DNA from: Copromyces sp. CBS 386.78
Taxonomy: Eukaryota; Ascomycota; Sordariomycetes; Sordariales; Sordariaceae
Assembly: GCA_030685235.1 (NCBI GenBank)
Contig: MU839170.1
Span: 1-64,000, forward strand
Reading direction: 5' to 3'
DNA length: 64,000 bases
Part shown: piece after piece, positions 24,961-35,368 of the stretch
Layout of the letters: every line of letters begins with the position of its first letter
Position numbering within the stretch: the stretch's first letter is position 1
Position numbers and translations under genes: made by a program
The notes under the pieces: generated by a model
What the model was told of the DNA's origin: nothing
The model's database searches: none
Seen by the model: only the letters and a program-made list of their open reading frames with translations

Positions 24961-25790
24961 AATGTAAGGAAGGTCGCTGTTGTTAGTGCCATTCTTGCGA
25001 CATGTAGTTACAAAACTATATAGTATAACAACCAGATTACTACATTAAAAATAGATAATTGAAAAAAAGATTGAAGCATCCAAAACGCATTTGAGACTGC
25101 AGCCGAACGCTCTACCCCTGAGCTACCGGTCCAATTCCCAGTTATTAACAAGTGTCCGAACAAGCGCTCTTATTGCCACTTGCCAAGCTCGCCGAGGCAC
25201 GGTGCCTCCTTCCTACCACCACTACCACCAACACCAACACCATCACTACCGTCGTGCACTCAATCCAGGTCATAGCGAAAATGCACCAAAAACGTTGATT
25301 GAAATTGTGTTGTTGAAGCTCGGTTCCTGCAGGCACAATGCTGTCGCAGTCTCATAGTGATGCACAGCAGTATACTGGAGCGGGCGGCGACACATTTTCA
25401 TATGAATAGAAAGGCGAAGTCAGCTCTGATTGGGAACATCGTCTAGAACCGGATACTTTAGGGAAAGAAAAGGAGAACAGTGCACTGCCGAGGAGGAAGT
25501 TGATACAAAAGTTTCACAACATTCACGGAATATGTTTCAAAGAACACTCATTTCCTCTTCGATGCAAATCCAATTCATAACATCATTACTCCAAAAGTAC
25601 CATGACCGCTCCAAGGTTTGCGCGCGCCAAAAAAAAAGAAAAAGGAAACAGACCCAAAAAGATATGTACAAGAAGTTGCCATGCCAGGCTGACAACAACG
25701 CAAAACGGAAAAAAAAAAAAAAGAATAAAAAAAGGTCCCGCCTCCCCAAAATACAAGACATGCATGCACCAGCCAGCAGTTTGCTCAGCT
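24961..25790. other. Transition zone between AT-rich block and first gene
   Basis: Composition returns to balanced here. Apart from the tRNA-like unit at 25062-25132 the stretch holds a CAC/CCA-rich run (25215-25255) and A-rich runs (25630-25735). It ends at the acyl-CoA synthetase stop codon. Overlapping small open frames look like chance. Confidence 0.5.
25062..25132 (-). ncRNA. tRNA-Cys-like Pol III unit, 5' half intact, 3' half degenerate
   Basis: The minus strand reads GGACCGG-TA-GCTC-AGGGGTA-GAGC-G-TTCGG-CTGCAGT. This gives a perfect A-box (TAGCTCAGGGG), a closed D arm and a Cys (GCA) anticodon loop. The 3' anticodon strand is CTCAA instead of CCGAA. A B-box-like CTTCAATC is followed directly by T7 (25068-25062), so the T and acceptor stems do not close. 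It reads as a tRNA-derived pseudogene or SINE head rather than a functional tRNA. Confidence 0.5.
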
Positions 25791-27657
25791 TCAGACCTTT
25801 GAGTTGTTAGGAATGACACCGGTCTTAGCCCACACCCGGAGCTCGTTCTTCTTGATCTTGCCCGTGTTAGTCTTGGGCAGCTCCTTGACAATCTCAACCT
25901 CCCTCGGCACCATGAACTTGCTGATGCTGCTGTTGTGCTTGGCCCAGTCGATGAGTTCCTGGCCCGTCAAGCTCGTCTCGCGACCTTCCTTGAGGGTGAT
26001 GTAAGCCTTGGGTCGCTCGCCCCAGTGGGAGTCGGGAACGGCCACGACGCCGGCCTCGAGAATGTCGGGGTGCTCGGCAAGCATGGACTCGAGAGCTACG
26101 GAGGAAATGTTCTCGCCGCCTGTGGACATGAGGTTAGTTCGTGTTTTTCTAGAAGTGGACGGGGCGCCGGTGGTAGGTACTAACCGGAGATGATAATGTC
26201 CTTCGCGCGATCCTGAATATGGATGCTTCCATCAGGAACCCAAACAGCCAAATCGCCTGTGTGCAGCACGCCGCCGGCAAACAGCTTCCTCGTCGCTTCG
26301 GGATCCTTGTAGTAACCCTTGCAGCAGATGTTACCGGTGAAGCAAATCTCACCAACCTCTTTGCCGTTCTTCTCCACGTCGATCAACACTCCCTCGGGCT
26401 GGTCAGGCTTGATAATGCGAGTTGGCAAGCTGGTGATAAAGCCATGTCCTTGCCGGGCCATCTTGGCGTACTTCTCATGAGGAGGAAGGTTATCCCACGA
26501 AGGAAGGATATAACCCCTAGTGATAGGGCCATAGGTCTCGGTAAGGCCATACACATGCACAGGGAAGAGGTTTAAGCTGGTCATCTGCTCGAACAGATGG
26601 GGGGTGGGGGGCGAAGCGGCGACAGTGACGCGGACGGGCTTGCGAAGAACCTCGGCCTCCTTGGCAGCACAGAGGAGGGTGTTGACAGTGGGCGCGGCGC
26701 AGAAGTGTGTCACGCGCTCCTCTTTCAGTAGCTTCCAGATCAAGGGGTAGTCAATCTTGCGCAGGCACACATGAGTGCCACGCACGGCGCAGACGGCCCA
26801 GGGGAAAGTCCAGCCTACAGCGTGGAACATGGGAAGCGTCCAGAGGTACTTGCTACGGCCATCAGCAACGTTGAGTCCGGCCTCGATGACATTGGCAAGC
26901 GTGGCAAGGTAAGCACCGCGGTGGGTGTAGACGCAGCCCTTGGGCTTGGAGGTGGTGCCAGAGGTGAAAGGAATGGCGATCATGTCGTCCTCGTTGGCGA
27001 CGGTCTGGTTTTGAAGATCGGCCCAGCCCTTGCTGCCGGTAGCCTTATCGTGCTGGAGACCCTCCATTACCGCCTCGTCGAAGGGGCCGCAAAGCGCACC
27101 TTCTGTGGCATCAGTGTCCTGTACATGGTGTCAGCGATTTCTTCTTCTTCTGGCTAATTGTAAACCCCCCCAATAATGCTACTTACAACATCAATGATAA
27201 CAGGAACATCAGGGTGCGCCTTCCTGTACGAGTCAAGCAGATGAGCGTACTCGGCATCGGCGATGATGGAATCCACCTCTGCGAAGTCGAAGATGTAGGT
27301 AATATCCTCAGGCTTAAGGCGGATGTTGACAGGCACCATAACACCACCAGCCGCTACGATACCGTAAACAGACTCGAGGAAGGCCGGGGTGTTGGGAGCC
27401 AGAAGGCCGACGCGCTTGTAGCCGTGCTTGCGTAGGTAGTAGGCGAGACCACGAGCACGATCGGCGAACTCGATGTAGGAACGCCTGAGTGTCTTGCCGT
27501 TGGCGGTGATGTGAAAGATGGCCTCGGCTTCAGGCTCAATGGCAGCAGCCCGTTCAAGGAAGACAGTGGGCGTTAGGTTGTGGATGTGATGTGCTGGCTG
27601 TCCATGGGGAAGGAGATGGTTCAGGACGCTCCTGAGTCTGGACGGTGCGCCGGACAT
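25791..27657 (-). CDS. AMP-binding acyl-CoA synthetase / ligase
   Basis: Predicted to activate a carboxylic acid as an acyl-adenylate and transfer it to CoA. Three exons by eye are 27657-27187, 27118-26185 and 26119-25791. Introns of 68 and 65 bp have GCTGAC and AACTAAC branch sites. The product is 577 residues, normal for the family. The ATP-loop TSGTTSKPKG lies near 209-218, YGLTETYGP near 347-355, HTGDLAVW near 443, DRAKDIIISGGENIS near 460, and the C-terminal PKTNTGKIKK carries the adenylation lysine near 556. The start at MSGAPSRL was chosen because upstream in-frame sequence lacks family similarity. The sequence type resembles plant-type AAE/medium-chain acyl-activating enzymes. The C-terminus is SKV, a weak peroxisomal-signal look-alike. 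Substrate cannot be told from sequence. Confidence 0.92.
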
Positions 27658-28293
27658 GATGAAGTTGTGTGTGGTTGGCTGGTGATATAAGTGGTGTACG
27701 TAGTAAACTGTCAGGTCGGAGACGCTGCTATGCTCTTCCTCCAAGACAACACGCACAGGCGTGTGGTGTAAGGGTCGGCAACCAAACAAGTTAGAGGGTA
27801 TAATGATAGGTATCAGATACCGTGAACTCAAAACCGGACGGGTGAAGAAAGCGAGCCGCTGCCCAAGACACTCGGAGCAAAAGCAGGTGCTGAATTAGTC
27901 GGAGGACGGGGTGAGGGAAGTAAGAAAGACAGGCAAGAGGGAAAGAACAGCAACAAATCAGGAGATGTCGATGTCTATAGATACACAGAGGACCAAGACA
28001 GATTTATAGTCTACAAGGATCACAAGGCAGAGCCTCCTCACGTCTGGGGAATGACGAGCAGGGGATACAGGGGAATTCGGTAAACGGAGTAACGGTGATG
28101 GGCCTTTCTGAACCTGGGTACCTATTTCCAGCTGTCCGGACTCCATCGCATCCAAGATCCTCGGGCCAAACCAGCCAATCCACGGGCGGAGGCTGTCACC
28201 AGCCCCAGAATGTTGGAGACGCACGCTCTTGTGGTGGTGGATGTTCCAGCATCGACATTGGCGGGGTTGTACGGGGTTCACATGAGGTTTGTA
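27658..28293. other. Upstream region of the acyl-CoA synthetase gene
   Basis: Contains the presumed promoter and 5' UTR. The in-frame upstream extension of the coding frame (to 27831) lacks an attractive start and is treated as untranslated. No other gene was seen. Confidence 0.5.
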
Positions 28294-28301
28294 CGGGGTA
28301 C

Positions 28302-28713
28302 CAGGACCGGCAACAAGTCAAATCTCTCAAATCTAAACCCTCTCAAATCCACCTCCAGAAGGGGGTAAATCCAGGGTAGAGATTTGCTTGCAAATCCAAA
28401 TCTGGGGTCCCCGGATTTGATTTTGCAAGCAAATATGACAGATTTGTCAGAATCATTCAAATCTGGTCATTTTTGCCGTGTAAATCCCTGATTTGAATGC
28501 TCAAATCCACTGACAGGGCTCGCTTGGGCTAATTGTAGATCGGGGTTAAGGGGGCCGGTACCCGGAACAACTCAATAATCCGTAGATTTGACGACTCAAA
28601 TCCATAAATCCAAGCCAGATTTCCCCACTTTTCAGTCAAATCCAGTAATCTCAGCTCAAATCAAATCCAAATCTGGGGTCAGATTTGATTTGTTTGACTT
28701 ATTGCCGGTCCTG
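28302..28713. mobile_element. hAT-like MITE, 412 bp
   Basis: Terminal inverted repeats of 21 bp (CAGGACCGGCAA then C or T, then AAGTCAAA) match at 20 of 21 positions. They are flanked by a perfect 8-bp duplication CGGGGTAC at 28294-28301 and 28714-28721. An 8-bp duplication with tips starting CAG is characteristic of the hAT superfamily. The interior has no frame but about nineteen CAAATC/GATTTG hexamers in both orientations, like subterminal transposase-binding repeats of hAT elements. It sits about 640 bp upstream of the acyl-CoA synthetase start. Confidence 0.8.
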
Positions 28714-28721
28714 CGGGGTAC

Positions 28722-30193
28722 ACTCCGCAATCTGCGCTCGCCGTGGATCTTGGGACATAAGCCCGAAAGAATGGGGATCCCCTCCCCCCGCGTTAACAGG
28801 CCGTCCCGTCCACGGCCAGGAACACCTGCGCGATCGACTCAGTGCATCACCGCGCTCTTAACCGCTTTCGGAAGCCAAGACATCCACCTTTTTGAGAACC
28901 GATGCCGCACCAGCAGAGAAGCCGAAGCTGACCGAACAAGAGGGACGGTCGGTCATGAGTTGGTGTGTGTGTTGACGGTGCTCTGTTCTCCAGCTGAGTT
29001 GTTGATGACAGTTCGCTGCCCTGCTTAAGGTAAACTGGAGTCTTTTGCCCTGCCAGCCAGTCTTGATAAGGGCAAGGATACCTTAACATGTCAACCCCGC
29101 AGGATTCGACCCAACTGCCAGGGTTGATGAACGATAAGGATACTGTAGAGTAGGGCGTCAGGTGACTGAGATGGCTCGTGCCGCCACTTAGACTTGGTTA
29201 TTCCAACCACTCAGCGCCCTCAATTGACCTCGAATTACGGAGAAAGAAGGGGCCCCTTGCCAAGTTGCCGAAACCGGTTAGAATCTCTTGTCGGATCCCG
29301 TGCCCCGCGCGCGCGCGATGGGGGAGCCGGAGCCCGATGGTCTTTTACCCCACACTCGGCATCCCCAACTCTCCACCTCACTCCAACATCCAACTTCCCT
29401 CCTGCTCCTTGTCTCATGGAGTCCGATAGGATCCCGACTTTCTCTTCTTCGTCAACTCACCTTTGCCTGGCACAGATTCCGAGCCCTCCTCGATGTTGAC
29501 ACGTCTTTGCCAGAAATCCTCTACATACTTGACAGTTCCATAGTCTTGAAACTGTCAGTACGATGACTCGAGACAAACCTTAAAATCAGTGCACGGTGAC
29601 GGTTCGGATGGGTGCATTTGCGTCATCCCGCTCGGAACGATCCTCATCGGCCTTACTTTGCGCAACCCAATGCTGGTGTCTTCCATTTTCCCCAAGGCTG
29701 AGAGAGGTCTTTCACGAAGCCCAAGACGCCGTGTAGAAAGGCCAAGATGCCTTGGAAAACACAAAAACACAAAGTCCGCTATTGTTGGACAGGAAGTGCG
29801 TTAATGACAAGGCCTCACGCCTACGGAGAACTCGGACGCTCGATACGCAAAATGGACGGAAAACCTCACAGCATTTCCCGCCAACACATCCTAGGTTTGT
29901 TGGAGATACAGCACGGATACGAACAAGTGTTGACGAATGACACCAATATATCACAACTCGATATGCATCGATCTGTTCGATTGTCTGGGTGCTATGGTAC
30001 CAGACAACGCAATACTCGAAGGCGCACTCGAAAGGGGGTAGAAAAAAATAGGGAACCCCAGAACACTAAACCACCGCAAATCCCTTTCCCTTGCTGACGC
30101 TTGCCCAGTTCATCACACAAAAAGCTCATAGCAGATATCCCACCCACGTTTTCTCCTTGCCCTTTCCTTTCCTCAAAGAACTAACCCCTTAGA
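28722..30193. other. Intergenic region, no gene supported
   Basis: Balanced composition with several overlapping short frames on both strands but no intron-exon pattern or family motif. A short (GC)n run occurs near 29308. It ends at the GH1 gene's 3' side. Confidence 0.45.
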
Positions 30194-31717
30194 CTAATCC
30201 TTCTTGATCAACGAGTCAAAGAGCGGCTTCAAGCTCTTGGCGCTCTTCTTGGGGTACCTCTTCTGGTCGTTCTCATAGTCGACATAGGTGACGCCGAAGC
30301 GCGTCTCATAGCCCTCAGCCCACTCAAAGTTGTCCATCAGACTCCAGGCCAGGTATCCCTGGACGTTGACGCCGTCCTCGCTGCGGGCCTTGGCCATGGC
30401 GTTGACGTAGTCGTTGAAGTACTTGACGCGGAAGTCGTCCTCGACGATCTGCTCGAGCGGCATGTCGTTCTCGCCCTTGAGAGAGGTGCCGTTCTCGGTC
30501 ACGTAGATCTTGGGGTAGCCGTAGCGCTTGCTGAGCCAGTTGAGCAGGTCGCGGAAGCCCTGGGCATGCGGGCGGAGCCAGAAGGACTGGGTCTCGGGAC
30601 CGATGCAGTTGCCGTTCTTGTCGTAGAAGAGCGTCTCGAGGTTGCCGAGGAAGTCGTCCTCGGGCGGGACGCCCTTCTTGTGCTTGATGTAGTTGGCCGT
30701 GTAGTGGTTCATGCCGTAGAAGTCGTTGGAGCCCTTGACGAGCGCCACCTCCTCGGGCGTGAACTCGGGCAGCCGGTCGCCAAGCTGCTTGCGCATCGAG
30801 TCGGGGTACTTGCCCAAGTAGATGGGGTCCGCGAACCAGCTGATGGCGAACTCGATCTTGCGGTCGCACGCCTCGACGTCCAAGGGGTCCTCGGGATCCC
30901 AGGGGAGAGTGGCGTCGCCGTTCAGGGTGATGCCGATCTCACCGCCCTGCGTGGGCTTGAAGTCCTCCCGGTAAGCCTTGACGGCACGGCCGTGGGCGAT
31001 GAGGAGGTTATGGCCAACGATCCAGGGCTCGCGAGCGCTGTCACCAACGGGCGACTTGGTACGGTCGGAGGTGTGGCCAGGGGCAAAATAGCCCGAGCTG
31101 TAGCCGAGGATGGAGCTGCACCAGGGCTCGTTGAAGGTGATCCAGTGCTTGCACTTGGGGAGGGCCTTGAACATGATGCGGGCGTAGTTCTCAAAGTCAA
31201 GGGGGAACTCTTCGCGGTTCAGGAGACCGCCGTACCGCTTGTCGATACCATCGGGCAGATCCCAGTGGAAGAGGGTGATGAAGGGCGTGATGCCGGCCTC
31301 GAGCAGGTCATCGACGAACTTGACATAGTGGTCGATGCCCTTCTGGTTGATGGGGTCCTTGCGGCCACCGACGGGGATGATGCGAGACCACGAGATGGAG
31401 AAGCGGTAGGCGGTGGCGCCGAGAGACTTGAGAAGGTCAATGTCCTCCTTGGTGCGGTTGTAAGAGTCGCAGGCGACGACGCCAGAGCTGCCGTCGGCGA
31501 TCTTTCCGGGGATGTTGCAGAAAGTATCCCAGATAGAGGGGCCACGGCCGTCAGCGTGGATAGCACCCTCAACCTGATAGCTAATTCAGAGATATGTGTA
31601 TAAGTTGCTGAGTTCTGCACATACGGTCTTGCTAATAATGAGCTTGGGAGTTCAACTGAGGAGTAGTACTTACGCCGCAGTAGCAAAGCCCCAGAGGAAA
31701 TCCTTAGGAAGAGACAT
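30194..31717 (-). CDS. gh1-1: Intracellular GH1 beta-glucosidase
   Basis: Hydrolyses cellobiose and other beta-glucosides by the retaining GH1 mechanism. Exons are 31717-31674 and 31580-30194, with a 93-bp intron (GTAAGT...TTAG) splitting an Ala codon, giving 476 residues. The N-terminus MSLPKDFLWGFATAAYQVEG is the GH1 substrate-site start and there is no signal peptide, so the enzyme is cytosolic. The acid/base is Glu166 in TFNEP and the nucleophile is Glu377 in VTENG. The W-S-L-MDNFEWAEGY segment near the C-terminus supplies the glucose-binding Trp/Glu. Size and features match the fungal Cel1A / Neurospora gh1-1 type; the gene symbol rests on my recognition of the family, not on a search. 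An antisense open frame (30566-31603) is a codon-bias shadow. Confidence 0.95.
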
Positions 31718-33106
31718 GATGAATGCTTATCTCGTGAGATAATAGGAGTTATCCAGAGATGGATTGGGGGCGATCTATCAGAATGACTCTGCCAAACTGA
31801 TATGAAGCAACTCAAACTCTAGTTGCTTTGCAATGCGTGAGATGGAAGAGAGAAAGAGGGGTTGAAGAAATATGGAGGGAGAAAGGGAGCACACGAAAGA
31901 AGAACGAAGCTCCAAGTAAGGAGCGGGATGGTCATCTTATAGGCATGGCCCATGACAACAAGCCTAGCCCAGCCAGAGAACTTCCCAAAGGGGACACTTA
32001 ATGACCCCCATTTCTCCCGTGTTTCGGACCGTTGACACCGCGAGAAGAGCTAGGCATAGCCTGAGAGGAGATCAATGGTACCCAGAGAGAGATCAGGCAA
32101 GGTCAATACAACATCACTAGTAGTAAGTGTAACTTGTACATACACCCAGACGATCGGTACAGTATGTACCTGTTCGTTTGTGTCTGTATCCATGTGTGTG
32201 CGGTTCCCAACGCTTCCTTGTGTGCTTCCATCCCCACGCTCTTCGAATCTTTGCCCACATGGAAACATTGCACAACACACAGCAGCCCATGTCCTGGTAA
32301 ATCAGCAAGAAACCCAAACCCAAGGCTTTTCTGAGATTGGTGTAGTGGAAGAAGATGTCGCCATTGCACACCAATGGTCACTTTTCCCACGATATGCTTT
32401 GAGGTCGAGCAAGGGTCCCGGAACAAGGACCCTTGCGTTACGTCCCTCCCCACCGCGGGGCATTTTTGGGACCACGGAGGATGGCGGACGACTGGGAAAA
32501 GTGGAAGGTGAAGAAGCCAAACATGCGCGCGAGCTTGTGATGTATGCACAGTACGTATGTAGGTACCGGTACCTGTTACCAGCTGAACGGGAGGGGGACA
32601 AAAAAAGAAAGACAAGCACTTGTGATGCGTCGTTCGTTGCGTTGCACGACTGTGGGTTCCACAGATCAAAATGTGTAATGAAGACCCAGCCAGTCAGCAG
32701 CTGTCTTTGGAGAAGCTATTCGTGTTTCGAGAAGCTCTCTTTTGGCTGTGACAAGCGGAATATGTTCCTTTCTCAGTCACTCGACGTTATATAGCCATTG
32801 ATAGTGCCGTTTCAGACAAGAGGCTATTCGCTGTTTGGGTAGAGTGACAGAATAGAATAGAGGATAGCCCCCCTCGTTTCTCTGCGATGTTTTCAAAACA
32901 AGTGTTTCCCCCAATTTTCGATATCCGATGTTCCCATTGTCTCCCAACTCCACTCCCAAACAAAGGAACTGTCCTCCTCTTGCTTTTACCCTTTTGTCCT
33001 TTTGCCGGAAAGCCGGGCCGCATACCAGCATCCAAGGCAAAACTTCGGCAAAACTTATTTCACAAGCTTGGAGGTTGGCCCGTTGGCCGTAGCGCCGGGT
33101 CGTTGT
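31718..33106. other. Intergenic region upstream of the GH1 gene
   Basis: Long promoter-side spacer. A 239-codon frame at 32075-32794 on the plus strand has no family motif and overlaps comparably long frames on the other strand, so it is not called. No regulatory site is claimed. Confidence 0.45.
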
Positions 33107-33222
33107 GCTACTCGAGGGTGGTGGGTGCCTTTCTGGCTGGGCGCCAAGGCTCTTCCCCCCTCTCCCCATAAGGAAAGAGCCTTGGCGCCCAGCCAGAAAG
33201 GCACCCACCACCCTCGAGTAGC
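33107..33222. repeat. Perfect 48-bp inverted repeat (hairpin), 20-nt spacer
   Basis: 33107-33154 and 33175-33222 are exact reverse complements, starting GCTACTCGAGGGTGGTGG and ending GGCTCTT. The spacer is C-rich (33155-33174). The arms are unique within the window. No target duplication was seen at the tips. As RNA from either strand it would fold into a 48-bp perfect duplex. Confidence 0.95.
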
Positions 33223-34543
33223 CGCAAGAGAGAAGCCCGCCGCGCGGCAGGATAAAATCAAACAAGCGAGCTTAACCCAGTCAGGTAATGGCCAAGGATA
33301 ACGGCATGTGTCCCGCCAACGCCGGGGAAACGTGCGGGGCCCCGGAGGTGGGGCCAACTGAAGGTCGGTGGCCGGGGCCAATCCAGCCGTTCGCCGGTGT
33401 TTTTAGCTCACCCCAGCTGTAACGCGACAGCTGGCTGGCTGCAGGGTATGGCGGCGCAAGGCAAGGCAAGGGCAGAACAGAGCCGCTTCGACTTCTCGAG
33501 TCTCAACCTCAACTTCATCTTTCCATGTCCCCATCGTTGTTTCGACCATTGGAGCTCTCTATCCATCGCCAATCGCTCTGAACAGTCCCGAACGTCCAGA
33601 GAACTTCTTTGGGGGCCTGGAAATTCATCCCAGCTCAGGAAGAAGTCCTAGGTTGGCCAAGCCACCTGATAATGCGGATCACAGAACCGAGTCGGGTAAT
33701 CCTCGGCCTCGCCAGCGACTGAAAACACAACATCGCCGCGCGGAGCCTGGTAGGCTGGGCTCGGCTGGTAGACTTGAGGCCCGCCTTTCCATCATTGCGC
33801 CGCCTTCCTTCCTTGCCCATGCCCACGGGTTCAACGACGGTTCGCTCAACTGGCACACTTTGAGACGGAAAGCCGGGAACGGGACGGGATCACCAGGTCA
33901 GGTCAGGTATGTGGATGTGCATGTCCGAATGATTGCTGAGTGATTGCCTCCTTTTGCTCCATCGATATCCACCTGAGCCGCTTGCGTACTCATCACTTCG
34001 ACTACTAAGTAAGGAAACCCCCCTGCCAAAGCGTACTACTTTCACTCTCAAACTTCAAGTTTTGTTTCTTCGTTTGTTTTCATCTCTTGTCACCCCAATA
34101 TATGGCTCGCTTCGTCTCAGCGACGCATCTCCACGATTGTGCGAGTTCCGTTGTTGCTGGATGATGTGGGACCTTCGACTTGTTGTGAGGTGTATACACA
34201 TCCCAGCATCATTCGAAGACGCTTGCGATAATCTATCCGTTAAGAGTTAATATATTGTGCCGCCCAATGGATCGTGAACATATGCTGCATTTTGGACTAT
34301 GTCGAAGGACCACGGGCTGCCGCACCGCCAGGTACGAAACGTGCAACCCAACAACACGAAACAACAAGCCAATCTTGCCAAACGCCTTCGCAATGCCTAT
34401 CCCTTGATGAACTTCTCATGAGTCTGGAACGCCGAATAAAAATTGCCCGCAAATCCCAGCGCTCTATTGCCCTTTTGTAGTTTTGGATGGGTGCTTGGGC
34501 GTCTACCTGAACTCATGCAAAGAAATGTGATCCCACTGCAGGC
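33223..34543. other. Intergenic region, no gene supported
   Basis: Only short, overlapping frames occur on both strands. It ends at the 3' side of the GFA-domain gene. Confidence 0.45.
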
Positions 34544-35368
34544 TCATTGCTTAACGTCCCGCAAGGCAACGTTATCGCTCCCTTCGTCTCGATCACCAAG
34601 CTTCCGCTTGCCATTTCTCGGAGAGCTGCTTGAAGAGCCGTTGTCACCCTCGGTCCACTCCACCACTTCCCACTCGACTTGAACTGTACCACTCGTATTC
34701 TGGTGGCGACCTTTGGAAGCACGAAGAGTGCCGAGTCGGCTGCCCTCAACCAAGGTGTCCAGCCAATGTATGCCTCCTACAATCTGGCGACCGACATGTG
34801 TCACCGCTTCGTTTCCTTCTTGCTTCTTTGTAACATCCACCTCGGGTTCACCCTCGCTTTCGGAGTCCGGCAACATACCCAAGTCTTCCAAGTCCGCTAG
34901 ATCTTCCGGGTGGAGACTGCTCAACGACAGCTGGATGAAATCGCCTTCGCTACGAGGTTCCTCGGACCAGTAAGACAAGGGAGTACCACAGAAACCGCAG
35001 AAGTGGCGCATAGAATGCTGCTCAAAGGGAGACGTGTAGGCGCGATGGATCATCGATGTCCTTTCGTCGGGAGAAAACGAAACCGCCGTGCTGTGGTACC
35101 ATGCCAAAGGAACCCGCAGGAAAGCAGCCAATGGTGAGGCATGGGAGATATCTGCAGGCGCAATGTTTTGTCAGTTGATCCATGTCCACAAAGAATCGAA
35201 TGATGATTGGAATTGCCTGGGAGCAGCGTCGCTGGAACTATTCCTACATTGGGAGGGTGGTGAGTTGAAGGTGACTTGGGCCGATTGTGTAGTATGTTGT
35301 GGAAACTGGATGATGTAACGATTGCGGCCGCATTGGCAGCCGCCACGGAGGGGACGCTCGAAGCTCAT
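34544..35368 (-). CDS. GFA/CENP-V-fold protein lacking the catalytic cysteines
   Basis: Exons are 35368-35248 and 35151-34544. The 96-bp intron (GTAGGA...CAACTGAC...GCAG) is needed to skip an in-frame TGA and restores a continuous frame through SQYISHASPLAAFLRVP, giving 242 residues. The start RPLRGGCQCGRNRY and the later HFCGFCGTPLSYW are the structural-zinc halves (Cys11, Cys13, Cys92, Cys95) of the GFA (S-hydroxymethylglutathione synthase-like) fold. The central HC..CR cluster that forms the family's catalytic zinc site is absent, so activity of the classic type is unlikely. The C-terminal third (about 125-242) is low-complexity, Ser/Glu/Gly-rich. Role unknown; fungal paralogues of this reduced type are common as far as I recall. 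Confidence 0.85.

Noticed and set aside
25430..25897. Cluster of small frames on both strands between 25.4 and 25.9 kb
   Set aside because: Driven by A-rich runs (Lys/Phe-rich peptides) and by the 3' exon of the acyl-CoA synthetase.
30566..31603. 345-codon plus-strand frame antisense to the GH1 gene
   Set aside because: Shadow of strongly biased third positions in the GH1 coding sequence; no motif or splice logic of its own.
32075..32794. 239-codon plus-strand frame upstream of the GH1 gene
   Set aside because: Overlaps equally long frames on the opposite strand, shows no domain, and lies in the presumed promoter.
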